Below are positions 29,054-37,823 of a DNA stretch of 64,000 nt, one piece after another. Positions within the stretch are counted from its first letter, which is position 1. Each line of letters begins with the position of its first letter. The notes under the pieces are model-generated. The model saw only the letters and a list, made by a program, of their open reading frames with translations, was not told the DNA's origin and did not search any database. The position numbers and the translations under genes were made by a program. The stretch comes from Phycisphaerales bacterium (lineage in GTDB: Bacteria > Planctomycetota > Phycisphaerae > Phycisphaerales > UBA1924), in assembly GCA_026982335.1 (NCBI GenBank), contig JALSHH010000016.1:18740-82739 (forward strand), written 5' to 3'.

Positions 29054-29440
29054 TCAGGCGGCTTGGAGTTTTTGCTCGCAGAAGGTCACCAACGCATCGA
29101 CCGTGAAAATCTTGGCGACATTCTCGACCGACGGGTCGGCTTCGAGATCGTCGAAGTTGAAGTGAGGCACGCGCTCTTTGAGCAATGCTAACCCTTTCTC
29201 AGTTACCTTGCCATCTTCAACATAATCTGGGTCTTGGGTGATGCCTTCGGGGAAGAGCTCGCCCTGCTCGATCTTGAACCCGAACTCTTGTTCGAGTTTG
29301 AAAGAGATATCGAGGATGTCGATCGACTCAGCGCCGAGATCGCCGATCAGGGTGGCCTCGCTGGTAACCTCATCATCATCAACGGCAAGGGCATCAACGA
29401 GGATTTCTTGGATTTTGTCAAAGATTTCAGATCGTTCCAT
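29054..29440 (-). CDS. Acyl carrier protein, long form
   Basis: ACP carries acyl chains on a phosphopantetheine arm. The attachment serine is Ser39 in DLGAESIDILDISFKLEQEFGF. Start ATG at 29440 gives 128 residues, longer than the 75-80 of AcpP, through an insertion (ITQDPDYVEDGKVTEKGLALLKERVPHFNF) between the last two helices. This layout is typical of the longer ACPs in planctomycetes and proteobacterial aryl-polyene-like clusters; I cannot separate these here. In operon with the dehydratase downstream. Confidence 0.9.
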   Translation of the reverse strand: MERSEIFDKIQEILVDALAVDDDEVTSEATLIGDLGAESIDILDISFKLEQEFGFKIEQGELFPEGITQDPDYVEDGKVTEKGLALLKERVPHFNFDDLEADPSVENVAKIFTVDALVTFCEQKLQAA

Positions 29441-29526
29441 ATCGACAACTCTCACATGCTCAGCGGTGGTGATTGGTGGGCACTTGGCCCGTGGGGTTTG
29501 GGTAAAGTATAGGCTAACTCGAAACT

Positions 29527-29608
29527 GGTGGCATAGGTGTCTGGCCTGTGTTCTTTACTTTACGAATAGAGGCTCTACACAAAGGCACAGGACAGACGCC
29601 TGTACCAC
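29527..29608. repeat. Imperfect long inverted repeat, family C
   Basis: The left arm (29528-29550) starts GTGGCATAGGTGTCTGG; the right arm (29586-29608) is its inverted copy with 19 of 23 matches (CACAGGACAGACGCCTGTAC...). The loop is about 35 bases. It lies between the ACP gene and prfA. Sequence of the kind ACAGGCGTCTxxCCTGT is reminiscent of REP-like elements I have seen in planctomycetes; that is memory, not a search. Confidence 0.7.
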
Positions 29609-29625
29609 TCTGGGAAGAAGCATAT

Positions 29626-30720
29626 TCACAACTCAGCCAATCGCTTGGCGGTTTCTTGTTCGATCAGGGCGTCGAACATCGGGCCCAGATCCCCTTCGTC
29701 GAGAATTTTATTTTTGCTGAACTTCTGATCGAGCCTCTGGTCGGCGACGATGTTGTCCTGATACCGATAGACGCGGATCTTCTCCGATCGCCCGCCAGTC
29801 CCAATCTGGGTGTTCCGACTCTCGGCTCGCTCTTGCTCGATCTTCTGGCGTTCGATCTCGTAGACCCGGGCAGTGAGCAATCTTTTGGCCTTTTCACGGT
29901 TCTGGGCCTGGGATTTGGTTTCCTGCATCCGGACTTCGACGCCGGTGGGTTTGTGGATCATGTGGACTGCGGTGGCGACTTTGTTGACATTCTGCCCGCC
30001 GGGGCCTTGGGCGGTGGTGATGTGTTCCTCGACATCGCTCGACCAATCGATATTGACCTCGACGGCTTCTGGTTCGGGCAAGACCGCGACGGTGCAGGTG
30101 CTCGTGTGCACCCGCCCCTGAGTTTCAGTCGCGGGGACGCGTTTAACTGAATGCACCCCGGCTTCGAAGGCGAGTTGTTGCCAGACGCCTTCGCCTTGAA
30201 AGTTGAGGACGGCGTGGCGGATGCCTCCGAATCCGGGATCGGTGGTCATGTCGAGCTCTTCGACCTTCCAGCCTTTGGTTGTGGCGTATTTGGTGTAGGC
30301 TGCCAAGAGATCACGGGCCCAGAGGGCGGCCTCATCGCCTCCGGTGCCGGCGCGGATTTCGAGCATCACCGATCCGATCGCCAGATCGTCGGTCGTCACG
30401 AGGGTCTGCTTGATCTGCTCGATGGTCTGGGCGGCCTGTTTTTCGATCTCGGGGAGTTCTTCTTTCGCCATGGCAGCGAGTTCTTCATCGTCGTCTGTGA
30501 TGGCCTCGGTGAGTTGAGCTGCTTCTTTAGCCAGATCACAATACACTTTGTACTCCTCCACCACCGGAGCCAAAGCCGCTCGTTTGATCGACAACGCCGA
30601 GACCTGCTTGTGATCTGCGAGAACCGTCGGGTCTTCGAGTTTCTGCGTCAACTCGGCATACTGATTGCGCAACTCATCGAGCTTGGATTGGAGATTGGGA
30701 TCAATCGCATCAAGGGCCAT
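29626..30720 (-). CDS. prfA: Peptide chain release factor 1
   Basis: RF1 releases peptides at UAA and UAG. The 364 residues contain the codon-recognition motif in VKRVPATETQGRVHTSTCTVAV (PxT region) and the catalytic GGQ in TTAQGPGGQNVNKVATAV. ATG at 30720 is chosen (MALDAIDPNLQSKL, the usual N-terminus); the frame is open to 30801. A perfect palindrome sits directly upstream at 30722-30738. There is no prmC in the window. Confidence 0.97.
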   Translation of the reverse strand: MALDAIDPNLQSKLDELRNQYAELTQKLEDPTVLADHKQVSALSIKRAALAPVVEEYKVYCDLAKEAAQLTEAITDDDEELAAMAKEELPEIEKQAAQTIEQIKQTLVTTDDLAIGSVMLEIRAGTGGDEAALWARDLLAAYTKYATTKGWKVEELDMTTDPGFGGIRHAVLNFQGEGVWQQLAFEAGVHSVKRVPATETQGRVHTSTCTVAVLPEPEAVEVNIDWSSDVEEHITTAQGPGGQNVNKVATAVHMIHKPTGVEVRMQETKSQAQNREKAKRLLTARVYEIERQKIEQERAESRNTQIGTGGRSEKIRVYRYQDNIVADQRLDQKFSKNKILDEGDLGPMFDALIEQETAKRLAEL

Positions 30721-30721
30721 G

Positions 30722-30738
30722 GGGCATACGGTATGCCC
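30722..30738. promoter_or_regulatory. Palindrome directly upstream of prfA start
   Basis: GGGCATAC and GTATGCCC, 8 bp each, with one base between them, touch the prfA start codon. The position, within the -10 region of an expected promoter, is that of an operator, or it may be a small RNA hairpin at the 5' end. Confidence 0.5.
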
Positions 30739-30861
30739 AAAGCCGAGACCAAAACCGAGAAATATACCCGCAATCACGGTTTTGGGCTTCTGATTGTGCA
30801 ACTGGGCACGCCCGAATCCAATAAGGCATACACTCCACCCACCATATCCAAAGGGGTTTCT

Positions 30862-31857
30862 ATGGCGAGCACATCAACAATGGCAATATCAATGGAAGGC
30901 GTCCGCAAAACCTTCGGCAAGAAAGTCGCGGTCGAGGGGATTGATCTGGTAATCCCCGAGGGCTCGATCTACGGGTTCATTGGCCCAAACGGCGCGGGTA
31001 AGACCACCACCATCCGGATGATTATGTCGATCCTCTTCCCCGATCGAGGCGAGCTCTCCGTCTTGGGCAAAAAATCGGCGGTTGAATCCAAAGACCGCAT
31101 CGGGTACCTCCCCGAAGAGCGAGGCATCTATAAAAAAATGAAGGTCGGCGCGTTCTTGAAGCACATCGGTCGGCTCAAAGGACTCGACTCGCGCGGGCTG
31201 GGCAGTACAGTCATGCAATGGCTCGATCGCGTCGAACTCGCAAATGTCCATAAGAAGAAATGCGAAGAACTCTCCAAAGGCATGCAACAGAAGGTTCAGT
31301 TCATCGCATCCGTCTTGCATGATCCGGATCTAATTATCCTCGACGAACCTTTCTCGGGGCTTGATCCGGTGAATATGCGATTGCTGCGAAGTCTGATCGA
31401 CGAACAGCACACCCAAGGTAAGACCGTCATCTTCTCGACCCATGTGATGCACCAAGCTGAGCAACTTTGCGACCATATCATCATGATCCACGAAGGCAAA
31501 AAAGTTCTCGATGACACACTCGGGGATATCCGCACCCGCTTCGATCCCCGCGCGCTCCATGTCGATCCGATCGGAGGCTTGGGTATGAGCGACGAGATCG
31601 CCAAAGTCACGGGCGTGGCGCATGTGACACCCGTCGAGGGAGCGTTGGAGGTCATGCTCAATGAGGGGATCGACCCACAGGATGCAATGAAGGCGTTGCT
31701 CGGTGCCCACCCGATGAATCGCATCGAAATCAAGAAGCCAACACTTGAAGATGTCTTCATCGAGATCGTCACCGGCGGCAAACGAGGCGAGGACGCTGAA
31801 CAACTTCGAGCAGATCTGCTCGCAGGCTCGAAACTCGAAGAGGAGGACGCGTCGTGA
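30862..31857 (+). CDS. ABC transporter ATP-binding protein (NatA-like)
   Basis: The 331-residue ATPase subunit has Walker A GPNGAGKTTT (about 45-54), signature LSKGMQQKVQF, Walker B LIILDEPFSGLDP and H-loop TVIFSTHV. The C-terminal region beyond about 230 is the extension of NatA/DUF4162-type exporters (FDPRALHVDPIGG). ATG 30862 follows AAGGGG; the frame is open far upstream, but that part is antisense to prfA. It overlaps the permease gene by four bases. Substrate unknown; families of this type export Na+, drugs or peptides. Confidence 0.94.
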   Translation: MASTSTMAISMEGVRKTFGKKVAVEGIDLVIPEGSIYGFIGPNGAGKTTTIRMIMSILFPDRGELSVLGKKSAVESKDRIGYLPEERGIYKKMKVGAFLKHIGRLKGLDSRGLGSTVMQWLDRVELANVHKKKCEELSKGMQQKVQFIASVLHDPDLIILDEPFSGLDPVNMRLLRSLIDEQHTQGKTVIFSTHVMHQAEQLCDHIIMIHEGKKVLDDTLGDIRTRFDPRALHVDPIGGLGMSDEIAKVTGVAHVTPVEGALEVMLNEGIDPQDAMKALLGAHPMNRIEIKKPTLEDVFIEIVTGGKRGEDAEQLRADLLAGSKLEEEDAS

Positions 31858-33266
31858 ATATCTCCAAAGTATTACGGGTCGCTGCCCGCGAGTTTGCATC
31901 GACGGCGATGACCAAAGGATTCATCATCGGCGCGTTGGTGCTCCCGGCTGCGATGGCGTTGGTAATTCCGCTTGTTTTGATGTTGTCGATCAGTGCCCAA
32001 CCCCCTGCCGACAAGGGGACGATTTACCTGCTTGATCGCTCTGGCGAAGTCGCCAGCACTGCGATGGATCGCCTCTCACCTGAGAATGTCGAAACACGCT
32101 GGCAAGAACGGGCGGAGAATGCCAAGCAGTTTGCCAAAGGAATCATCGGCAACAAGTTTGGCAATCAAGTTTCAGATTCGATCGACCAAGCTTCCCTCTC
32201 GATTGACACCCCGGTCTTCCGTGTGATCCAGACGAATCCTGATGTTGACATCGAAGAACTTAAAGAGGAGCTTCGATCGCAGGTTGCTTCGAGTCAGACG
32301 ACGGAGGACGAAATAGAGACACTTATCGCCATCATCGAGATCGACGCCGACGCTACCCGCAAAGCCAACGATGATGAGGGGTTTGGATCGTATCAAGCGT
32401 TCTTCCGCCCCAAACTCAATGAGGAAACCGTCAGCGAGATCGAAAACTCGATCCGATGGTCAATCCGTGAACTTCGGTATCAGAACGCCGAGATTGATCG
32501 GAATGTCGTCGTCGAGCTCGGCTCGGTCAAAGCCCGCAAGAGCATGGAGATCACTGAAGAAGGCGAACGCAAAGAATCGTCGGGCATCACCAGCTTTGCG
32601 ATTCCATTTGCTGCGATGATCCTCTTGTTGATGGCTTCGATGACCGGCGGGCAATACCTGCTCACCACCACGGTGGAAGAGAAATCGAATCGTGTGGTCG
32701 AGGTCTTACTCTCGGCGGTGTCGCCACTGGAATTGATGACGGGCAAGATCATCGGGCAGATGGGCGTGGGCTTATCGCTGTTGACGGTCTACAACGCGGT
32801 GGGGATTATCGCGTTGATCGCTTTTAGCATGGGCGATCTGATTGGTGCCCGGATGATTCTTCTGATCTTTGTGTTTTTCTTGTTGGCCTACTTTATGTTC
32901 GCCTCGCTGATGGCTGCGATTGGTTCGGCGGTCAATGACCTGCGCGAGGCTCAATCGCTGATGACCCCGGTCATGCTGTTGATGATCCTGCCTTATATCT
33001 TCTTTATGCCTGTGATCCGTGCGCCCAACTCATTATTCTCGACGATCACGAGTTTCATCCCGCCGATCTCGCCTTTCATTATGATTATGCGGGTGTCCTC
33101 GACTGACCCGCCGTCAACCTGGCAGGTTGCGCTGGCGATTTTGCTCAATATGATCGCGGTCGTCTTCTTTTTATGGATCGCGGCCAAGGTCTTCCGGGTC
33201 GGATTATTGATGTTTGGCAAGCCTCCAAACCTGCGGACGCTCATCAAGTGGGTCCGGATGGCGTAG
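31854..33266 (+). CDS. ABC transporter permease (NatB-like)
   Basis: 470 residues. One membrane segment near the N-terminus (about 20-45), a large extracytoplasmic domain (about 50-245, charged, helical), then a run of five or six membrane segments (MILLLMASMTGGQYLLTTTVEEKSNRVVEVLLSAVSPLELMTGKIIGQMGVGLSLL is the family hallmark). GTG at 31854 follows AGGAGG. This is the classical ABC-2 type permease layout of NatB. It forms the exporter together with the upstream ATPase. Confidence 0.93.
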   Translation: MNISKVLRVAAREFASTAMTKGFIIGALVLPAAMALVIPLVLMLSISAQPPADKGTIYLLDRSGEVASTAMDRLSPENVETRWQERAENAKQFAKGIIGNKFGNQVSDSIDQASLSIDTPVFRVIQTNPDVDIEELKEELRSQVASSQTTEDEIETLIAIIEIDADATRKANDDEGFGSYQAFFRPKLNEETVSEIENSIRWSIRELRYQNAEIDRNVVVELGSVKARKSMEITEEGERKESSGITSFAIPFAAMILLLMASMTGGQYLLTTTVEEKSNRVVEVLLSAVSPLELMTGKIIGQMGVGLSLLTVYNAVGIIALIAFSMGDLIGARMILLIFVFFLLAYFMFASLMAAIGSAVNDLREAQSLMTPVMLLMILPYIFFMPVIRAPNSLFSTITSFIPPISPFIMIMRVSSTDPPSTWQVALAILLNMIAVVFFLWIAAKVFRVGLLMFGKPPNLRTLIKWVRMA

Positions 33267-33275
33267 GATTGAGAC

Positions 33276-33755
33276 ATGCAAGAGCACCACACTCCTAACA
33301 CCGCTCCCACCGCCACTCCCACCGCCAAAGAGGGGGTCTATTGTCTCTCGTGCGGATATAACCTCGTCGGAGTCACCATTGGCGAACGATGCCCAGAGTG
33401 CGGCTCGGTCATCATGCAATTTGCTACAAGAAACCAAACCAGCGGCAAAGCTGTTGCCTCAATGATACTCGGCATCATTTCGATCGTTACTTGTATGGGG
33501 TACGGAATCATCGGAATGCCGTGTGCAATCTTGGCCATTGTCTTTGCCAAGAAAGCTCGACTTGCCATCCAAAACGGTACTGCGCCAGTCACTTCGCAAG
33601 GTATGGCTACTGCTGGAAGAGTGTGTGGATGGATTGGGGTAGTACTTAATGGGCTGATGCTTCTTGTACTTCTCTTTTACATTTTGGTTTTCATCGGTAT
33701 CATCGGGGCAGCAGCAACTGGTGCTGCGGGCAATACCCCAATGCTCTTGCCATGA
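33276..33755 (+). CDS. Zinc-ribbon and DUF4190-like membrane protein
   Basis: 159 residues. Residues 22-45 form a zinc ribbon (CLSCGYNLVG...CPECGS), then two or three membrane segments (SGKAVASMILGIISIVTCMGYGIIGMPCAILAIVFAKKARLAIQNG, the DUF4190 pattern) and a last hydrophobic segment. A common type in planctomycetes; function unknown. It starts 9 bases after the permease and overlaps the next gene by four bases. Confidence 0.85.
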   Translation: MQEHHTPNTAPTATPTAKEGVYCLSCGYNLVGVTIGERCPECGSVIMQFATRNQTSGKAVASMILGIISIVTCMGYGIIGMPCAILAIVFAKKARLAIQNGTAPVTSQGMATAGRVCGWIGVVLNGLMLLVLLFYILVFIGIIGAAATGAAGNTPMLLP

Positions 33756-34534
33756 ACGGTTCTTCAACAACCTACGACAAGCACGATCTCTATGAACTCT
33801 GTGTCCAATCGCCCAAGGACTTGGTGCCGTTGCTTCGGGCAGTACACGGCTCCGATCCCGTCACGCTCGGCGAGGATTTCTCAGGCACGGCGGCCCTTTC
33901 GCATCTGTGGGTGGAGCGTGATGGAGCCAAGGCCATCGCGGTGGACTTTGACGAAGAAACACTCCACAAGCGGGGCGAGCACGAACGGATCGTCAAACAT
34001 CAATGCGATGTGCATGAGATCGACGAGCCGTGCGATGTGCTGTTTGTGGGCAACTTCTCGATCGGGTATCTCCATACGCGGAACGAACTCATCGCCTACC
34101 TCACGCATGTCAAATCTCGGCTTACCCCCGGCGGCGTGTTCATCTGTGACACCTACGGCGGCGCCAGTGCCTACATCCTCGGAAGCGTTCATCGCGCCCA
34201 CCCGATGCCCGGAGGGAAGTTGTGTCGATACACCTGGGAACAGCACGAAGCCGACCCGACGACGGGGATGGTGACGAATCTGATCCATTTTCGTGTCGAG
34301 CGCGCTGGGGTGATTGAGTTTGAGCTCGAAGATGCGTTTGTGTATGAATGGCGGCTGTGGTCGATCCCCGAACTCCGTGACGCGATGGCCGATGCGGGAT
34401 TTGAGCAGACACAGATCTATACCAAACTCGCTGACGCGCTTGATGGGGATGGGAATGCGTATGTACTGCCGGTGGAGGATGGACAGGAAGAACTCGAAGA
34501 GAGTTTCATCGTGCTGGTGGCGGCGAGGATGTGA
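33752..34534 (+). CDS. Class I SAM-dependent methyltransferase, paralogue A
   Basis: 260 residues. A Rossmann methyltransferase: TLGEDFSGTAALSHLWVER (SAM loop, with ED.SGT instead of GxGxG), DFDEETLHK at the end of strand 2, FSIGYLHTRNELIAYL, then GGVFICDTYGG. The C-terminal third has FVYEWRLWSIPELRDAMADAGFEQTQIY. The protein at 47155 shows the same layout (REDFCGTGN, FVYHWRLWSMPEIRELLSEAGF), so both belong to one family. Substrate unknown. Overlaps the upstream zinc-ribbon gene by four bases. Confidence 0.88.
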   Translation: MNGSSTTYDKHDLYELCVQSPKDLVPLLRAVHGSDPVTLGEDFSGTAALSHLWVERDGAKAIAVDFDEETLHKRGEHERIVKHQCDVHEIDEPCDVLFVGNFSIGYLHTRNELIAYLTHVKSRLTPGGVFICDTYGGASAYILGSVHRAHPMPGGKLCRYTWEQHEADPTTGMVTNLIHFRVERAGVIEFELEDAFVYEWRLWSIPELRDAMADAGFEQTQIYTKLADALDGDGNAYVLPVEDGQEELEESFIVLVAARM

Positions 34535-34538
34535 ACAC

Positions 34539-34841
34539 ATGACAAATCCGCAATACACCTGCCATGAGTGCGACTACGACATGCACGATCGAATCAAGGA
34601 CGATCCGTGCCCCGAGTGCAATACGCCCCTCGATGCGCGCCCTGAACTCCCCGGTACAGAAGGCCGATCGAAGCGGGGAATCGCGTACGCGATCTGTGCA
34701 ATGGTCATCTTGCCGATTGTCCCCATCCTCACTTTCGGTTTTCTTTCTCCGGCAATGGCCACGGTCTATCTATTGGCTCAGGCCAAAGAGAATGAATTTT
34801 CAGATTCCGTATCACATCACCAAACGCCGAAAGACGATTGA
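34539..34841 (+). CDS. Small zinc-ribbon membrane protein
   Basis: 100 residues: MTNPQYTCHECDYDMHD... CPECNTPLDARP is a zinc ribbon (about 8-33), then a hydrophobic helix (AYAICAMVILPIVPILTFGFLSPAMATVYLLAQ). It follows the methyltransferase by four bases, so all of 30862-34841 may be one transcript. Function unknown. Confidence 0.75.
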   Translation: MTNPQYTCHECDYDMHDRIKDDPCPECNTPLDARPELPGTEGRSKRGIAYAICAMVILPIVPILTFGFLSPAMATVYLLAQAKENEFSDSVSHHQTPKDD

Positions 34842-34926
34842 ACTCCTTGTCTATGTCTGGTTCGTCGAGTTGGTATTCTTTCTCTGGCTCGATGAAATTT
34901 GGCCTCCGGTCCTTGAGTGGTGGTAG
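34792..34926 (+). CDS. Possible 44-residue membrane protein
   Basis: Starts inside the end of the preceding gene in another frame (MNFQIPYHITKRRKTIELLVYVWFVELVFFLWL...), with a basic patch then one hydrophobic segment. No clear ribosome binding site. It could be a real small protein or chance. Confidence 0.3.
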   Translation: MNFQIPYHITKRRKTIELLVYVWFVELVFFLWLDEIWPPVLEWW

Positions 34927-34951
34927 TGCCCTATGAACGCTATAATCCCTC

Positions 34952-36343
34952 ATGACCACCATGAACACCCCCACGACCAACAACTCGACCGATACCCTCA
35001 ATTCCTACAACCCATCCACCGGCGAACTCGTCGGCTCGGTCCCCGTCACGCCGGCAGATCAGGTTGATGTGGTCATCGCCAAAGCGCGAGCAGCCCAGCC
35101 CGCATGGCAGGCACTCAGTGCCCAAGGGCGGGCCGACATGCTCAAGCCTGCAGGCGAGAAGATTCTCGAACGGGCTGACGACCTTGGAAAAATCCTCTCA
35201 CTTGAACAAGGCAAGCCCCTCGCAGAAGGCATCGCCGAAGTCACCGGGTGTGGCAATCGCATGAATGATGAGGTTGATGAAGTCGCCAAAGCCGTCCAAC
35301 CTGATGTATTGACCGATGAAACGGTCGAATCCACAATTTATTACGATCCCTTCGGCATCTGCGCCACCATCACCCCGTGGAACTTCCCCGCACTGATGCC
35401 GCACTGGACGATCGTCCCGGCATTGGTCGCGGGCAACACTGTGATTCTCAAGCCTTCGGAGCAGACGCCTCTGATCGCCGATGCGTATGTCAAGATTCTC
35501 AATGAGTTCTTGCCCCAAGGCGTCCTGCAAATCATCCATGGCGAAGACGATCAAGGCAAAGCACTCGTCGCAGGCGATGTCAACATGATCGCGTTTACCG
35601 GCTCAAAGACTGCCGGCCAGCACATCATGGCCGCCGCTGCCCCAGGACTCAAACGATTAATCCTCGAACTCGGTTCCAAAGACCCGTGCGTTGTACTCGA
35701 AGGTGCCGATCTTGATAAGGCGGCTGGCTTCTGTGCAAATAACGCCATGCGCAATTGCGGCCAAGTCTGTGTCTCAACCGAACGCATCTATGTGCAAGAC
35801 ACAATCAAAGATGAGTTTATGAGCAAGCTTGTCGATCTGGTCAAAGCGTACAAAGTCGGTGATTGTCTCGAAGAAGGAGTCACGATCGGACCAATGGTCA
35901 TGAGCGAACAGAAAGCCCATGTGCTTGCCCAGATTGAAGACGCCAAAGCCAAAGGGGCCAATGTTGTCCTTGGAGGCAACCCGATGGAGGGCAACTTCGT
36001 CGAACCAACAATTCTGGATCATCTCAATCACACCATGGACATCATGACCGTCGAAACTTTCGGGCCCGTCGCGTGCATCCAAACGGTCAAGAATGCAGAA
36101 GAAGCAATCGAGCTGGCCAATGACACGGAATATGGACTTGGAGCCGTCTTCTTTGGTGAAGAGCAACTCGTTCGCTCGCTGGCCCGGCGTTCAACCGCCG
36201 GCATGGTCGGCGTAAACCGTTCGCTCGGTGGTGCCAAGGGCACGCCTTGGGTCGGTGCTCGTAAATCTGGGATCGGGTATCACTCAGGTCCTTTGGGGCA
36301 TCGCCAGTTCTGTCAGCTGCGTGTGGTGAGCACGAACCGGTAA
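34952..36343 (+). CDS. NAD(P)-dependent aldehyde dehydrogenase
   Basis: It oxidises an aldehyde to an acid. The 463 residues have the conserved ITPWNFPALMPHW segment, the nucleotide loop FTGSKTAGQHI, the general base Glu in LELGSKDPCVV and the nucleophile Cys in MRNCGQVCVSTERIY. Closest in pattern to succinate-semialdehyde dehydrogenase-type members. A -10-like TATAAT sits 34941-34946, five bases before the ATG, so translation is probably leaderless. Substrate unknown. Confidence 0.92.
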   Translation: MTTMNTPTTNNSTDTLNSYNPSTGELVGSVPVTPADQVDVVIAKARAAQPAWQALSAQGRADMLKPAGEKILERADDLGKILSLEQGKPLAEGIAEVTGCGNRMNDEVDEVAKAVQPDVLTDETVESTIYYDPFGICATITPWNFPALMPHWTIVPALVAGNTVILKPSEQTPLIADAYVKILNEFLPQGVLQIIHGEDDQGKALVAGDVNMIAFTGSKTAGQHIMAAAAPGLKRLILELGSKDPCVVLEGADLDKAAGFCANNAMRNCGQVCVSTERIYVQDTIKDEFMSKLVDLVKAYKVGDCLEEGVTIGPMVMSEQKAHVLAQIEDAKAKGANVVLGGNPMEGNFVEPTILDHLNHTMDIMTVETFGPVACIQTVKNAEEAIELANDTEYGLGAVFFGEEQLVRSLARRSTAGMVGVNRSLGGAKGTPWVGARKSGIGYHSGPLGHRQFCQLRVVSTNR

Positions 36344-36390
36344 TTCCCTTCTTTCTTGCTTGTTTCTTTCTTGCTTCTTGCCTTTCCCGG

Positions 36391-37593
36391 CTATTCCCCC
36401 TGCTGATCTGCAACCGGGAATGCCATGATGTATTGAAACCCGCAAACGGGGTATTGAACCTGGAGCCGATAGGTGCGAAACTCTTCGGGCGCAAACCCGT
36501 TTTGTTCACACAGATAATTCACCATCTCTTGATATTTCGGGATTTCTTGGATTCCGAGATTGGTCAACCCGGTACCAAGCGAAGCGATCTCGTCGTTGGT
36601 GGCCATGCGATCAGTATCGCGCAAAGGATCCTCATTGTCGGCTGCTCCCTTTCCCATCGTTTTGTACACGATCAGTTTGGGTTGGGCTCCTTTGAAAATG
36701 TCGCCATGCAAAATGACATCGTTAACAAGTGTGACCACAGGCACATCGGGGACGACGGAGGTGCCTCGAGTTTTTTGCCCTGGCCTGGGGAATTTGCTCA
36801 GCCCTGCCGGCACATGGACTGAATCGAGCATGTCATAGAGTGCATCTTTGCCTCCGATTTCTGGAGCAAAGGTACTGATGACCTTTCCTTGATCTTCGAC
36901 CACGGTCAGCGGAGCAGGGATGTGGGAAAAGAATGGGGTGAGGTCAAACTCCATCTGCACGGGAAAATCCCGTCCGGATTTATACTTGAGCGGGAGTCCG
37001 TAGACGAGCTGGATCGGCGCATCTGGTCGAAGTCGGCGAAGACCAGATGTGCCATGGATGGTGGAAATGTCGATGGTGTCGCAATCCTCTGCATTGGGTG
37101 TAAACATCATGCAGGTAAGCCATACTTTACCCTGAAACCCGAGTATCTGGCTCATGCCTTTGAATACTTGGTATCGGCTCGCCTGCTCGAATCGCTGGCG
37201 TGTATCGTCGTGCTTGACACTCAATGCGGCATTGAGTGCTGCCCGAGTGCCGAACTGGTCTCGGATCAGGTGATCGAAACCATCGATCGCCTGCATCGCT
37301 GCTTGACAATATTCGTGATCAGCCCCGTATTTCTGGGCTGCGCGAATGATTGACCGGAGTGTTTCAGGCCCCGGAATCGAGATAAGCACCTCGACAGAAT
37401 CTTCTTTGCCAATCGCACTCAACACTCGGCTGAGCATCACACGAGAAATCTCCAGTGTGCGTGAGAGCTCCGTTGGTCTCAATGAACACCCGCTTACCCC
37501 CTCAAGAACGGGTCCGATAGAGGAACGCAACCGGGCCCCCACATCCTCGGGCCAATTCAACCTGCCCATGCCTTCTGCCCGTACAGATCCCAA
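36391..37593 (-). CDS. HTH-containing protein, regulator-like
   Basis: 400 residues. Near the N-terminus SLRPTELSRTLEISRVMLSRVLSAIG (about 36-62) looks like a helix-turn-helix. The remainder is a large soluble domain without a motif I know. Start is TTG at 37593, preceded by AGGAG; an ATG eight codons in (37569) is the alternative. It may be a transcriptional regulator, but this is inferred only from the HTH. It is convergent with the aldehyde dehydrogenase gene. Confidence 0.7.
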   Translation of the reverse strand: MGSVRAEGMGRLNWPEDVGARLRSSIGPVLEGVSGCSLRPTELSRTLEISRVMLSRVLSAIGKEDSVEVLISIPGPETLRSIIRAAQKYGADHEYCQAAMQAIDGFDHLIRDQFGTRAALNAALSVKHDDTRQRFEQASRYQVFKGMSQILGFQGKVWLTCMMFTPNAEDCDTIDISTIHGTSGLRRLRPDAPIQLVYGLPLKYKSGRDFPVQMEFDLTPFFSHIPAPLTVVEDQGKVISTFAPEIGGKDALYDMLDSVHVPAGLSKFPRPGQKTRGTSVVPDVPVVTLVNDVILHGDIFKGAQPKLIVYKTMGKGAADNEDPLRDTDRMATNDEIASLGTGLTNLGIQEIPKYQEMVNYLCEQNGFAPEEFRTYRLQVQYPVCGFQYIMAFPVADQQGE

Positions 37594-37823
37594 TCGCCTT
37601 CTCCTCTGCGCAATCGGTGCTGATTTTCATACACTCGATATTTTGCACCACCAGTTTTCACAAAAAAACCCACAAAATGAGGTGTTATTTATTACACTTC
37701 GCCCAAACTCTTGGTACACTGTGCACTCGCCAGCACGCCTACGACATGATAACCACACGGAATGCTTTACGCAACATTGTCTAGGAGATGCTCCGAAATT
37801 GGATGTACCGATTGAGAGAATTG

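Noticed and set aside
30151..30861. Long N-terminal extension of the ABC ATPase
   Set aside because: It is antisense to prfA; the ATPase family start and AAGGGG place the ATG at 30862.
34792..34926. Certain small membrane protein gene
   Set aside because: It lacks a ribosome binding site and overlaps a better gene; kept only as low confidence.
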